Assembly (NCBI GenBank): GCA_018654745.1
Contig: JABILA010000068.1
Location: forward strand, 1 to 64,000
Direction: 5' to 3'
Source of the DNA: Alphaproteobacteria bacterium
GTDB lineage: Bacteria; Pseudomonadota; Alphaproteobacteria; UBA2966
Length of the DNA stretch: 64,000 bases
Positions 17,808 through 27,380 of the stretch are shown in pieces. The translations under genes were made by a program, and so were the position numbers. Positions within the stretch are counted from its first letter, which is position 1; the number at the start of each line of letters is the position of its first letter. The notes under the pieces were generated by a model that saw only the letters and a program-made list of their open reading frames with translations, made no database searches and was not told the origin of the DNA.

Positions 17808-18899
17808 TCAGGCGGCTGCGATGGCAGCTTCCAGGTCCTTGTCATCCAGTCCGGCTTCGTGCGCTGAATCAAGAATTGACGCCCAGGTCTCGTCTGGTAA
17901 TTCAATACCGTTTGCCCCGCGATCCAGCCGACGCGCTTGTTCCGGCTCACCCGGCATCAGAACCGGGTTTGCAGTATCAGCGGGTTTTGTCGACTTGAAA
18001 AAATCCAGGTACTGACGCATTTCAGAGGCAAAGGTATCTTTTGAGCCAAACTGTTCGACCGACATATAGATCGATAGCATACCGTTCTGGATTGTGGGTT
18101 TGTCCGGTCCGGCACAGCCTCCACCGGTCAGGGCTCCGGCCAGGATTTCGCACATCAGTGCCAGACCTGAACCTTTATGTTCACCCATCGTTCGGATGGC
18201 ACCTTCGCCAACGCGGTTGTCATACGCCGTGATGGCATCACCCTCGCCGTAAAGGGCCTTGGGGTCGCCGGTAATTTCGCCATCCGGCCCGACCAAAGCA
18301 TTATCCGGCAGCGGTTTGCCACCCTTGGAAGCCACCAGGACTTTGCCTTCTGCGACCAATGATGTCGCGAAATCCAGGATAAGCGGCGGTTCGTCGTCGC
18401 GGGGAACACCGATGGTCACGGGGTTTGTCGACATACGGCGCTCAATACCGCCAAAAGGGGCGACCAGCAAACTACCCGAGACGTTGACAAAATGTATCGA
18501 AATCAAACCAGCCTCGACAGCCATTTCGGCCCAGTCTCCGATGCGACCCAGGTGTCCGGCTCTACGCAGCCCGACAATGCTGACGCCGTTTTCCAGGGCT
18601 TTGTCGATGCCGATTTGTACGGCCTGTTCACCAACGGACTGACCAAAGCCATTGTGACCGTCCAGAACCGTGACAGTGCCACTGTCCGAGACCACAGAAA
18701 CATTTTGTCCCTTGACCAGAGTGCCATCCATCAGCCAGTTCACATAGCGCGGGACACGGATGACACCGTGACTGTCATGGCCCGTCAGGTTTGCGTTGAC
18801 CAGGCGACGGCCAATGCGCCCGCTCTCCTCTGCGCTGACGCCGTTCTTTTCGAATATTCTGGCAACGAACAAGCTGAGTGACTTTGCTGGAATGATCAC
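17808..18899 (-). CDS. Ldh-family dehydrogenase, second copy
   Basis: A 363-residue NAD(P)-dependent oxidoreductase of the Ldh/MDH-2 family. It carries TGHDSHGVIRVPRYVNWL, GLRRAGHLGRIGDWAEMA and GEHKGSGLALMCEILAGAL. It is too divergent from the copy at 14804 to be a recent duplicate. It is transcribed away from the tartronate-semialdehyde-reductase-like gene across a 124-base divergent promoter region, so both may respond to the same regulator and act on one hydroxyacid pathway. Confidence 0.92.
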   Translation of the reverse strand: MIIPAKSLSLFVARIFEKNGVSAEESGRIGRRLVNANLTGHDSHGVIRVPRYVNWLMDGTLVKGQNVSVVSDSGTVTVLDGHNGFGQSVGEQAVQIGIDKALENGVSIVGLRRAGHLGRIGDWAEMAVEAGLISIHFVNVSGSLLVAPFGGIERRMSTNPVTIGVPRDDEPPLILDFATSLVAEGKVLVASKGGKPLPDNALVGPDGEITGDPKALYGEGDAITAYDNRVGEGAIRTMGEHKGSGLALMCEILAGALTGGGCAGPDKPTIQNGMLSIYMSVEQFGSKDTFASEMRQYLDFFKSTKPADTANPVLMPGEPEQARRLDRGANGIELPDETWASILDSAHEAGLDDKDLEAAIAAA

Positions 18900-19023
18900 A
18901 ATTTTCCCCGATTTTGCTGAAACCCGCCTTAAAGGCCTGACAATATTTTCTAATTGTATGATAAATTAACCTGGCAGCCTGGCAATAGCGAAACAGGCAG
19001 ATACGCGACAGGGGAGACGATCT

Positions 19024-19923
19024 GTGAAAATTGGATTTATTGGCCTTGGTCTGATGGGCCAACCCATGGCGGGACACTTGCTGAAGGCGGGATACGAACT
19101 TTTTGTCCACGATGTTGTGGATGCGGCCAAACAGGCGATTGTTGATCAGGGCGGCGTTGCTGTCGAGCACAATCAGGCTGTGGCAGAAACGGCTGACATC
19201 GTTATTACGATGGTTCCGGATACGCCCGATGTGGAAGCAGCGATGTTTTCGGAAAATGGTGTTGCGGCTGGTTTGTCACCCGGCAAGATCGTTGTGGATA
19301 TGAGTTCCATTTCACCCACGGCAACAGCATCATTTGCCCAACGTATCGAAACCCTTGGCTGCAGCTATCTGGATGCGCCGGTGTCTGGTGGGCCGTTTGG
19401 TGCCATCAACGCGGCGTTGACAATCATGGTTGGTGGCCCCCGTGAAGCCTTTGATCAGGTGCTGCCGGTCTTTGAAGTGATGGGTAAAACCGTGACCTTG
19501 ATCGGTACCCGCAACGGGGATGGCCAGGTCGCCAAAGTAGCCAACCAGATAATTGTCGGTATTACCGTCGAAGCCGTCGCCGAGGCTCTATTGTTTGCCT
19601 CAAAGGCTGGGGCAGACCCCGAAATCGTGCGTGAAGCCTTGATGGGGGGTGCGGCGAATTCGATCATCCTTGAGAACCACGGCGGGCGCATGCTGGCGCG
19701 TAATTTTGAACCCGGATTCCGGGCAGAGCTTCAACAAAAAGACCTGAACCTCGCGATGCAGTCTGCTCGTGAACTTGGTCTCTATCTGCCAGCAGCCTCC
19801 GCAGCACACGATATGTATAATGCGACCCGCGCAAACGGTATGGACAAGGATGATCATATCTCGGTGTTGCGCGTGCTGGAATCCATGGCAAATCATCAAA
19901 CCACTGACGGAACAAAATCATGA
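19024..19923 (+). CDS. Tartronate-semialdehyde-reductase-like beta-hydroxyacid dehydrogenase
   Basis: A 299-residue member of the 3-hydroxyacid dehydrogenase family with GFIGLGLMGQPM, DAPVSGGPFGA (about 120-130) and the lysine segment GDGQVAKVANQIIVG. The overall pattern resembles GarR/GlxR 2-hydroxy-3-oxopropionate reductases and also L-threonate dehydrogenase LtnD. It overlaps the PdxA2-like gene by 4 bases (ATGA), so the pair is translationally coupled. In four-carbon acid sugar routes an enzyme of this family oxidises threonate before the kinase and PdxA2-like steps; that role is a reasonable inference here. Confidence 0.9.
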   Translation: MKIGFIGLGLMGQPMAGHLLKAGYELFVHDVVDAAKQAIVDQGGVAVEHNQAVAETADIVITMVPDTPDVEAAMFSENGVAAGLSPGKIVVDMSSISPTATASFAQRIETLGCSYLDAPVSGGPFGAINAALTIMVGGPREAFDQVLPVFEVMGKTVTLIGTRNGDGQVAKVANQIIVGITVEAVAEALLFASKAGADPEIVREALMGGAANSIILENHGGRMLARNFEPGFRAELQQKDLNLAMQSARELGLYLPAASAAHDMYNATRANGMDKDDHISVLRVLESMANHQTTDGTKS

Positions 19924-20915
19924 CCGCAAAGGAACTACCAACGCTTGGTTTGTTGCTCGGGGATCGCAACGGCATTGGGCCCGAGATCGCTGCAAAACTG
20001 TTGGCTGAGCTGGCTGGTGAAAAGGCTCGCGCTGTTATCATCGGTGATCCACATGTTCTGGCCAAAGGGTGTGAAACTGCTGGCGTCACGTTGGAAATTT
20101 CGACCATCTCAGGTCCGGGCGACATAGCAGGTACGGACGGGATTGCCCTGTTGCCACATGGAGGCGACAGAAATGATTTTAGCCCCGGCGAAGTCAGTGG
20201 CGCTGCCGGATCGGAATGCCTGGACAATTTGGCGTTTGCCGCCAAACTGGCCGGGACGGGAGTTCTGGATGGCATGGTGTTTGCGCCCTTGAACAAGGCT
20301 TCGTTGCATGCCGGTGGCCTTCAACACGAAGATGAAACCAGGTATCTGCAAGATGTCATGGGCTTCACGGGCTCAGTGGGTGAACTCAATGTATCCAACA
20401 ATTTGTGGACCAGTCGTGTCACCAGTCACGTGCCGTTGAAGGATGTTGCAGGTTACATCACTGAAGACAGTATTCTTGAGGCTGTGGAATTGCTGCACAC
20501 GGCGGTCAAGGCGTCAGGTGTTGAAAGCCCACGGCTCGGTCTTTGCGCGCTCAATCCACATGCAGGGGATGGTGGCAACTTCGGTCGGGAGGAAATCGAT
20601 GTTATCGCGCCGGCCATTGATGTTGTTCGCGCACAAGGACTGGATGTTACCGGCCCCTGGCCCAGCGATACTGTTTTTCTGCGGGCCCGCAATGGTGATT
20701 TTGACGGCGTCGTCACGATGTATCACGACCAGGGGCAGATCGCCATGAAGCTGATGGGCTTTGCCTCCGGGGTAACTGTAGCCGGTGGCTTGCCCATTCC
20801 TGTAACCACCTGCGCACATGGGACAGCATTTGATATCGCCGGGCAGGGGATTGCCGGAACAGGATCTATTTCAGCTGCATGGGATTTATGTAGCCGGATG
20901 GCAGCCTCAAGCTGA
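19920..20915 (+). CDS. PdxA-family 4-phosphohydroxyacid dehydrogenase (PdxA2-like)
   Basis: A 331-residue metal- and NAD-dependent enzyme. PdxA signatures are LLLGDRNGIGPEIAAK, the metal-binding histidines in SHVPLK, NPHAGDGGNFGREE and MYHDQGQIAMKLMGF. Canonical PdxA oxidises 4-phosphohydroxy-L-threonine in pyridoxal phosphate synthesis, but PdxA2 paralogues next to DUF1537 kinases oxidise 4-phospho-D-threonate or D-erythronate to dihydroxyacetone phosphate. Here a DUF1537 kinase gene ends 43 bases away on the opposite strand, so the PdxA2 catabolic role is more likely. Confidence 0.9.
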   Translation: MTAKELPTLGLLLGDRNGIGPEIAAKLLAELAGEKARAVIIGDPHVLAKGCETAGVTLEISTISGPGDIAGTDGIALLPHGGDRNDFSPGEVSGAAGSECLDNLAFAAKLAGTGVLDGMVFAPLNKASLHAGGLQHEDETRYLQDVMGFTGSVGELNVSNNLWTSRVTSHVPLKDVAGYITEDSILEAVELLHTAVKASGVESPRLGLCALNPHAGDGGNFGREEIDVIAPAIDVVRAQGLDVTGPWPSDTVFLRARNGDFDGVVTMYHDQGQIAMKLMGFASGVTVAGGLPIPVTTCAHGTAFDIAGQGIAGTGSISAAWDLCSRMAASS

Positions 20916-20957
20916 CAAACTATTCAGCCGCCTTGCGTCTGCTTTCAAAGGCACATG

Positions 20958-22172
20958 TCATTTATTTGGTTCCTGCATTCGGGGCAGCAAAGTATCCGCA
21001 ATGGACGCGAAGATTGCAGAATCGCTATAGCCCGCAGATTTCGCAATATAGGTCAAAGATCGATTGTCATATTGCGTGTCACCGCGCGGGAAACCAATTA
21101 CGTCCTGGGGCAGGATATCGAAACCGGTGATACCCAACTTGTTAATAACTGAGTTTGACGTATCACCACCAACTGTCACCAGATGAGAAATCGGCAATAA
21201 ATCCATGAAAAGCCGTGCTGTTTCTGCAAGGTTATCGGCAGCCTCATCGCGGGTGATAAGTGAAGAGCCCCTGACAATTTTCAGGACAATAATCGCTTCT
21301 TCGACGGAATTGATATCAACATCGATCCGGTTGCCGTTGGCTGCGTCCACAACCACAACATCCTGACGGGAAGACGTAAGGGCGCGGACCTGGTTGCTGA
21401 TTTCCGGTAATGTTGATCCCACAACAAACAACATTTTTTGGTTGCCTGATGGTGATGGCTTTGGCGGGATCAGATTGGTGCGTTGTGACGGGATCAGAAA
21501 ACGTGCGAAGGCATGGGCCAGGCCAGCCGATCCAACCGGCAATATCGAATTTCCCTGGGCGATTACCCAGCGGGCTGTGCGCGTCAGATCTTCTTCGAGC
21601 AATATGTCTGGGAGGTAGACGCCAGCCGGTGGGGTTTCCGGTAAATTCTGGGTTGAAAGGCCACTGAAGACCAGAACATCACCAAAAGTCTCTCGAATTG
21701 CTGCAGGAATATCCGATGGTGGCGGGGTAGGTGTGCGGGAATAGTGTGTGTCTCGCAAGGGGATGCCATCGACAAAAATCCGCCCACCTGATGTGATGCG
21801 TTTGTGGCTCGGATAAGCGGGCGCGATGACCGTCCGCTCCAGTCCAAGCTCCTCCAAAATCACAGATGTTTCCGAGAGGATTTGGCCCCTGAAGGTGGAG
21901 TCAATTCTTTTCAGGATCAATCTTGGGTCGAGGGTGACCAGACGACGGGCCAGGGCGCGGATGATTGCGCTGCTTTCTTCGGTTGTGCAATTGCGTGTCT
22001 GGCTATTGAAGGCGACGACGTCATATCCCTGCACTTCGGTTTCAGACCAGTTATTCACATCCGCGATGACGCGTGTTTTGAAGCCCTGTCTTGCGAACGC
22101 AGCCGTGCTTTCAACGGCACCGGTTAAATCATCAGCGATGATCAAAACAGTATGATTTGATGGATTTGTCAC
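20958..22172 (-). CDS. Four-carbon acid sugar kinase (DUF1537, OtnK/DtnK-like)
   Basis: A 404-residue ATP-dependent kinase. The N-terminal half shows LIIADDLTGAVESTAAFARQG and LILKRIDSTFRGQILSE, and the C-terminal half VTVGGDTSNSVINKLGITGFDI; these mark the two DUF1537 domains. Characterised members phosphorylate D-threonate, L-threonate, D-erythronate or 3-oxo derivatives. It converges on the PdxA2-like gene, and together they form the known kinase plus decarboxylating dehydrogenase pair. The exact acid cannot be read from the sequence. Confidence 0.92.
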   Translation of the reverse strand: MTNPSNHTVLIIADDLTGAVESTAAFARQGFKTRVIADVNNWSETEVQGYDVVAFNSQTRNCTTEESSAIIRALARRLVTLDPRLILKRIDSTFRGQILSETSVILEELGLERTVIAPAYPSHKRITSGGRIFVDGIPLRDTHYSRTPTPPPSDIPAAIRETFGDVLVFSGLSTQNLPETPPAGVYLPDILLEEDLTRTARWVIAQGNSILPVGSAGLAHAFARFLIPSQRTNLIPPKPSPSGNQKMLFVVGSTLPEISNQVRALTSSRQDVVVVDAANGNRIDVDINSVEEAIIVLKIVRGSSLITRDEAADNLAETARLFMDLLPISHLVTVGGDTSNSVINKLGITGFDILPQDVIGFPRGDTQYDNRSLTYIAKSAGYSDSAIFASIADTLLPRMQEPNK

Positions 22173-22208
22173 GCGATTATGAACTGTATTTTCTGGTTGA
22201 GAATGTCT

Positions 22209-22952
22209 TCAGCGCCCGGCTGCAGGTGTAATTGTACCGCCACCGAGATGCTGTTCGGTTGGTGTCATTTCAATAAGGCCAATATTTACACGCCAGGGCG
22301 CACCTACTGCATACATGATAGCGTTGGAAATATCCTCTGGCTGCATGACTTCGAAACCCGACACCATTTTCGCTGCAAGTTTTTCATCATCGATTGCCTT
22401 GCCGAAAAATTCGGTCTCGATCCGACCTGGACAAACTTCGGTAACACGAATACCTGTGCCAGCAAGTTCAAGCCGAAGATTTTGACTCATCAGATGAACG
22501 GCACCTTTGCTGGCACCGTATATCGTTGAATTTACGGGATAGAGGCCGGCAACTGACCCGATATTAAAGATGTGACCGCAGTTGCGTTCTCTCATGCCAC
22601 CAACGCAGGCTCTGACGACGTGCAGCGCCGACAAGACATTGACTTCAATTGTCAGGTTGATCTCATCGGCTGGTGTTGTTGAAAAGTTTTCAAATCCACG
22701 ACCAAGACCGGCGTTATTTACCAGGATGTCTGTATCGATTTTCCCCAGAGTCTCATACAAGGCGTCCTGATCGCGCAAATCCAGGACATGCGGGATGCAT
22801 CCGGTTTCAGCAGCCAGGGCTTCCAACCTGTCTTGTCGCCGGGCGACAGCATGAACTTCTTTTCCGGCAGCCGCCAGGTCGCGCACCACGGCGGCACCAA
22901 TCCCGCTCGAAGCACCCGTTACAAGAGCAGTTTTATAGTCTTCAAGGGCCAT
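22209..22952 (-). CDS. SDR-family oxidoreductase
   Basis: A 247-residue short-chain dehydrogenase with the nucleotide-binding TGASSGIG, VNNAGLG, the catalytic serine in FNIGSVAG and the YGASK catalytic pair. The arginine-containing VARRQDRLEAL after strand 2 favours NADP. It resembles YdfG-type 3-hydroxyacid dehydrogenases, which would suit a hydroxyacid-catabolic neighbourhood. It lies 36 bases upstream of the four-carbon acid sugar kinase on the same strand and is likely cotranscribed with it. Confidence 0.9.
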   Translation of the reverse strand: MALEDYKTALVTGASSGIGAAVVRDLAAAGKEVHAVARRQDRLEALAAETGCIPHVLDLRDQDALYETLGKIDTDILVNNAGLGRGFENFSTTPADEINLTIEVNVLSALHVVRACVGGMRERNCGHIFNIGSVAGLYPVNSTIYGASKGAVHLMSQNLRLELAGTGIRVTEVCPGRIETEFFGKAIDDEKLAAKMVSGFEVMQPEDISNAIMYAVGAPWRVNIGLIEMTPTEQHLGGGTITPAAGR

Positions 22953-23112
22953 CAGATGTGTTTCCGGTTAAAATAGTATTTTCGAATTCTGCATAATGCC
23001 GCACTTGCGCAGAACAGGGAAGGAACACATGCGATGTTTTCTATTTGATCGTGGACATGAGTGCAGAATTGTCACGGGAAAATTTAGTTGTCTTGCTTAT
23101 TATATCTATGGT

Positions 23113-23125
23113 GACTAAATTAGTC
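23113..23125. promoter_or_regulatory. Palindromic operator upstream of marR-like gene
   Basis: A perfect 13-base palindrome, gactaaattagtc, lies 31 bases before the MarR-type gene, with a related half-site (tttagttgtc) near 23083. This is the type of site MarR proteins bind for autoregulation. Confidence 0.6.
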
Positions 23126-23156
23126 TTTCCGACAACTGGCACAAGAAAACGGGTTC

Positions 23157-23615
23157 ATGGAAGACGACAAACAAAATTTTGGTATTTTGCTGCATGATGT
23201 CGCCCGCATGATGCGGGTGGGATATGACCGTCGAATGAAGCCACTTGGTCTTACCCGTTCACAATGGTGGGTGTTGAACCGGCTCTATTTTCTGGAAGGT
23301 ACAAGACAGTCAGAACTGGCTTCCGAACTGGATATCGAAAAGGCGACGCTGGGACGATTGCTTGATCGCCTGGAGAGTAAGGGTTGGGTTGTGCGCAAGC
23401 CTGACCCAACAGATCGTCGTGCCAAACGGGTTTACCTGACCGATAAAGTCGAACCAACAATGCGGATTATGCGACAACGAGCAACCGAAACAAATACAGA
23501 GGCTTTGGCCAGCCTGACGTCCTCTGAGCAAAAACAAATGATCAAGATGCTGTTGCGTATCAGGGGAGACCTGGCGGATCTGTATTCGCCGGGCGGGAGT
23601 TCTGCCAATGACTGA
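23157..23615 (+). CDS. MarR-family transcriptional regulator
   Basis: A 152-residue winged-helix regulator. The recognition region is RQSELASELDIEKATLGRLLDRLESKGWVVRKPDPTDRRAKRVYLT, given here only as a location (about 62-107), and matches the MarR DNA-binding domain with its DxRD/R wing. It overlaps the following efflux gene by 8 bases, so it presumably represses the emrAB-type operon and itself through the palindrome just upstream, releasing on binding a toxic small molecule. Confidence 0.93.
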   Translation: MEDDKQNFGILLHDVARMMRVGYDRRMKPLGLTRSQWWVLNRLYFLEGTRQSELASELDIEKATLGRLLDRLESKGWVVRKPDPTDRRAKRVYLTDKVEPTMRIMRQRATETNTEALASLTSSEQKQMIKMLLRIRGDLADLYSPGGSSAND

Positions 23616-24705
23616 AGATGTCACCATTCATCGCGCAGGTGCGGGTCATGTTCTTCGGTTCATGCTGCGTCTGTTTTTCCTGCTTGGCGTACCCGTGATC
23701 GCGGCAATTGCCGGGCTGCATTATTACGCCTCAACGGGCCGACATATCACCACTGAAAATGCCTATGTCAAAGCCCAGAAAACAGCTATCAGCGCCAATA
23801 TCTCTGCCCGTGTCACCAGGGTACATGTGAAGGAAAATGAGGAAGTCCGCGAAGGGGACTTGCTTTTGGAACTTGATCAATCGGCGCTTGAAGCTGAGCT
23901 TAAAGAGGCTGAAGCTGACCTGGCGGTGGTGAAACTGGACATCGCCAAACAACGCGCGACGCTGAAACGGGCACGCGTTGATATCGGTATTGAGAAAGAG
24001 AATCTGCGCCATGCCGAGGTGGAGTATTTCCGTCAGGCGAGGTTGGCCAAAACCGGATCGGGCAAATCGACAGATCTCGACAATACCTTGCACGAAGTTG
24101 AAGTGGCCCGGCAGGGTATTCGCCAGGCCGAAGCACGTGTACGTGAATTGATTACCGGGTTGGGAGGCAATGAGAACATTCGTGATCAGGATATGCCTGC
24201 CTGGAAACTGGCCATGGCAGTTATTGATCGTGTTAAACTCTCGCTGACCTGGACCCGGATCGTGGCTCCTTCGGACGGTGTTGTCGTCAAGGCAACGGTC
24301 CGCCCCGGCGAATTTGTGAACCGCGGAAAACCAATTTTTGTGCTGGTCGATCAAAAACGTCCCTGGCTGGAAGCCAATCTCAAGGAAACCCAGCTTGAAC
24401 GCCTGGTCATTGGCATGCCGGCTACTGTTGTTCTGGATGCCTGGCCTGACCATATCTTTCAAGCGAAAGTCACCTCGGTTGCGCCAGCAACGGGCGCGGA
24501 ATTTGCACTGTTACCTCCCCAGAATGCGTCAGGTAACTGGGTCAAGGTTGTACAGCGGCTTCCTGTGCGTCTGGAGCTGATGTCGTCCACCGATGCACCG
24601 GAACTGCGGGCCGGTATGACAGCATTGGTTAACGTTGATACCGGGCAGGAGCGACAATTGCATCCGCGACTTGAACAACTGATTGCCCTTACTGGCGGGC
24701 GGTAG
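23608..24705 (+). CDS. HlyD/EmrA-family membrane fusion protein
   Basis: A 365-residue periplasmic adaptor anchored by one N-terminal membrane segment (about 15-38). The lipoyl-like half-motifs VTRVHVKENEEVREGDLLLELD and IVAPSDGVVVKATVRPGEFV flank a coiled-coil hairpin (about 95-195), which is the normal EmrA architecture. It links the inner-membrane EmrB pump to an outer-membrane channel; no TolC-like gene is in the window. It overlaps both neighbours (8 bases with marR, 1 base with emrB). Confidence 0.92.
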   Translation: MTEDVTIHRAGAGHVLRFMLRLFFLLGVPVIAAIAGLHYYASTGRHITTENAYVKAQKTAISANISARVTRVHVKENEEVREGDLLLELDQSALEAELKEAEADLAVVKLDIAKQRATLKRARVDIGIEKENLRHAEVEYFRQARLAKTGSGKSTDLDNTLHEVEVARQGIRQAEARVRELITGLGGNENIRDQDMPAWKLAMAVIDRVKLSLTWTRIVAPSDGVVVKATVRPGEFVNRGKPIFVLVDQKRPWLEANLKETQLERLVIGMPATVVLDAWPDHIFQAKVTSVAPATGAEFALLPPQNASGNWVKVVQRLPVRLELMSSTDAPELRAGMTALVNVDTGQERQLHPRLEQLIALTGGR

Positions 24706-26246
24706 TGAGTACTGCCGAAACCGCAACTGATCCCCCGGTCGGGGAGGGAGGCCTTACCGTCTGGCATGTGACGGTATTGCTAATCCTGACATTTGTCACA
24801 ATTCTCTATTCCATGACGGTAACAATTGCCAACGTAGCCCTGCCGGATATTCGGGGTGCGTTATCGGCGACCCAGGATCAGATAACCTGGATTGTAACGG
24901 CCAATATTGTGGCCACGGCCGTGGCGACGCCCATGACCGGCTGGCTGGCTTCCCGTTTTGGTGTCAGGCCGGTTTTACTGGTCGCAGTTGCGGGATTCAC
25001 ACTGTCATCGGTGCTGTGCGGCGCGGCAACGTCCTTGATGGCATTGGTCGTCTTTCGGGTTGGTCAGGGGCTATTCGGTGCTGCAATGGTACCGGTATCC
25101 CAGGCCTTTCTGATGCGCAATTTCCCGAGACACCTTCACAATGCATCTATGTCGATCTGGGCGATGGGTGCCGTCCTCGGCCCGATCATTGCCCCTACTG
25201 TCGGCGGTTATTTGAGTGAGGCTTATGGCTGGCGTTGGGTCTTTTTCATGATCGTTCCGTTCGGCATGATCGCTTTTCTGGGTGTCGCACTTGTCATTCG
25301 GGAATCTGTTGAACTGGTTCAGACGCGCTTGGATTGGACAGGCTTTTTGTTGTTGTCGCTGGGGATCACTGCTCTGCAACTTCTTATGGACCGTGGGGAG
25401 CGCAATGGCTGGCTTGATTCAACAGAAACCTGGGTCGAGACGATTATTGTTGCCGGTGCGCTTTATATGTTCATTGTCCACACCTTCACTGCCCGGAATT
25501 CATTCGTGAATCCGAGGTTGTTCCTGGACAGGAACTATAATCTTGGATTAATTCTGGTTTTGTCGTTTGGCATGTTAAATTTCACGCCGATGGTCTTGTT
25601 TCCTCCGTTGCTACAGGAATTGCGCGGCTATCCGCAATCGATTATCGGGTTGTTATTGGCAGCACGTGGTGTCGGGACCCTGATTGCTTTTACGTCCATG
25701 TATTTTCTGGGGCGGCTGGATCCACGAATACCGATGACATTCGGGTTTGTGTTACAGGGATTGTCCGGGTTTTACATGGCGCAGTTTGATATCAATCTGA
25801 CAACATGGGGTGTTGGCTGGACAGGATTTGTTCAAGGTGTTGGTGTTGGTTTTGCGTGGATTCCGCTGAGCGTCATTGCCTTTGCGACATTGAAACCGGA
25901 AACGATGAATCAGGGTGCCGCATTTTTTCATCTGCTGCGCAATATCGGCAGCAGTATCTATATTTCCTTGTCGGTCGTCGTTTTGCTCCATACTGCAAAG
26001 ATCCACTACGCTATTTCGACGGAGTGGGTGTCGATCTACAACAAACTCTTCGATATGCCTTTTGTTGCCGGATTGTGGAATGTTTCTTCCACGACAGGAC
26101 TGGCTGTCTTATCAGGAGAGATACAGCGTCAGGGTCTGATGATCGGCTATATCAATGCGTTTTATCTTTTTGCAGCAACATCGTTCCTGACGGTGCCCTT
26201 CATCTTTTTCCTGCGTGTTCCGAAAAAGAAAAAGCCGGTCGGTTAA
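24705..26246 (+). CDS. DHA2-family (EmrB-like) MFS multidrug efflux transporter
   Basis: A 513-residue inner-membrane transporter with about 14 hydrophobic segments. It starts at a GTG that shares a base with the stop of the EmrA-like gene (TAGTG). ANVALPDIRGAL, the motif A region GWLASRFGVRPVLL, and motif C GAVLGPIIAPTVGGYLSE are those of 14-helix proton-driven drug exporters. With its neighbours it forms a MarR-controlled tripartite efflux operon. Confidence 0.93.
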   Translation: MSTAETATDPPVGEGGLTVWHVTVLLILTFVTILYSMTVTIANVALPDIRGALSATQDQITWIVTANIVATAVATPMTGWLASRFGVRPVLLVAVAGFTLSSVLCGAATSLMALVVFRVGQGLFGAAMVPVSQAFLMRNFPRHLHNASMSIWAMGAVLGPIIAPTVGGYLSEAYGWRWVFFMIVPFGMIAFLGVALVIRESVELVQTRLDWTGFLLLSLGITALQLLMDRGERNGWLDSTETWVETIIVAGALYMFIVHTFTARNSFVNPRLFLDRNYNLGLILVLSFGMLNFTPMVLFPPLLQELRGYPQSIIGLLLAARGVGTLIAFTSMYFLGRLDPRIPMTFGFVLQGLSGFYMAQFDINLTTWGVGWTGFVQGVGVGFAWIPLSVIAFATLKPETMNQGAAFFHLLRNIGSSIYISLSVVVLLHTAKIHYAISTEWVSIYNKLFDMPFVAGLWNVSSTTGLAVLSGEIQRQGLMIGYINAFYLFAATSFLTVPFIFFLRVPKKKKPVG

Positions 26247-26418
26247 CCCGTAAAAACAGCGTTGTCTTACTTGTTTGTCACATAAAAAAATTGTGCCGGG
26301 ATCGGTATTTTTCGTTAAACCAGAAGACCAGTTCGCCTATACTTGACTAATCGTCATACAAATGAAATCGGGGAATAGTTCACGCCGTTCCACCTGTAAT
26401 CCTGGGAGTTACGCCAAC

Positions 26419-27066
26419 ATGGCAAATTTGACCGAGCGTTTGAATAATTGTTATGCAAGCGCTGTTCACGATGTATTGCGGGGAATGGGGCGCGACAATT
26501 GCGTCCTTCCGCCGCAAATTATTTCCTTGAAACCCGGGGAAAAGTTGGCGGGTGAGATCTACACGATCTCCGGACACGTTGACCGGACACTGACACGTCA
26601 TGAAAGCTTGCTGGCCTGGACGCAGGTGCTTTCGCGTGTGCCCGGTGGCAAAGTTCTGGTCTGTCAGCCAAATACCAAGGACGTTGCGTTGATGGGCGAA
26701 CTGTCAGCCCGGGCGCTGATGGTCAAGGACACGCTCGGTTACGTTGTCGATGGGCGATGTCGGGATGTTGATTTTATTCTGGATATTGATTTCCCGGTTT
26801 TCTGTGACCTGAACACACCTGCCGATATTGTTGAACGCTGGACATATGACCGGTTGGGCGAAGCAATTACTATCGGGACTGTAACGATTTGCAGCGGAGA
26901 CTGGCTGATTGCCGACAGGGATGGTGTCGTGATCATTCCGGCGGATATCGCTGAAGAAGTCGTAACAGAAACCGAAGTCGTGATGTCGACCGAGAGTGAA
27001 ATGCGCGATGCCATTCTCGCCGGGATGGACCCGGAGGCAGCGTACCTCAAGTACGGAAAATTTTGA
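26419..27066 (+). CDS. RraA-like protein (hydroxy-oxoadipate aldolase superfamily)
   Basis: A 215-residue protein from the ATG at 26419, preceded by a tgggag Shine-Dalgarno; the in-frame ATG at 26362 lacks one. CYASAVHDVLRGMG, GELSARALMVKDTLGYVVDGRCRDVD and ICSGDWLIADRDGVVIIP match the RraA/HMG aldolase superfamily; the GxxxxxxxxxxGxRD metal-site arginine-aspartate pair (CRD) is present. Such proteins act as 4-hydroxy-4-methyl-2-oxoglutarate or hydroxy-oxoadipate aldolases. Its stop shares a base with the start of the SAF-domain gene, so aldolase and altronate-dehydratase-like proteins should act in one route. Confidence 0.88.
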   Translation: MANLTERLNNCYASAVHDVLRGMGRDNCVLPPQIISLKPGEKLAGEIYTISGHVDRTLTRHESLLAWTQVLSRVPGGKVLVCQPNTKDVALMGELSARALMVKDTLGYVVDGRCRDVDFILDIDFPVFCDLNTPADIVERWTYDRLGEAITIGTVTICSGDWLIADRDGVVIIPADIAEEVVTETEVVMSTESEMRDAILAGMDPEAAYLKYGKF

Positions 27067-27380
27067 TGGGAAATTCGGCACATGCGAACATCATCTTGTT
27101 GGCTCCAACGGACAATGTCGTTGTGGCCTGCGAGGAAATAAGCGCAGGATCATCGATCGAAGTAGAAGGTTCAGTCATTACAGTGAAAAGTGATGTGGGA
27201 TTAGGCCACAAGATTGCCCGTCATGATATCAATCCGAAGGACAAGATTTTGAAATATGGTGCGCCGATTGGCCGCGCTGTGGATGCGATTGACAAGGGCG
27301 CGCATGTCCATGTTCACAATATTGAAAGCGATTATTTGCATAGCCATACAGGACGTCAAAACCCGGAGAATGAAACATGA
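27066..27380 (+). CDS. UxaA-family dehydratase small subunit (SAF domain)
   Basis: A 104-residue SAF-domain protein starting at the ATG at 27066 (TGATG overlap with the previous gene). GLGHKIARHDINPKDKILKYGAPIGRA and HVHVHNIESDY match the N-terminal part of altronate/galactarate dehydratases, which is encoded separately here. It needs the large subunit, whose start overlaps its end by 4 bases. Confidence 0.9.
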   Translation: MGNSAHANIILLAPTDNVVVACEEISAGSSIEVEGSVITVKSDVGLGHKIARHDINPKDKILKYGAPIGRAVDAIDKGAHVHVHNIESDYLHSHTGRQNPENET

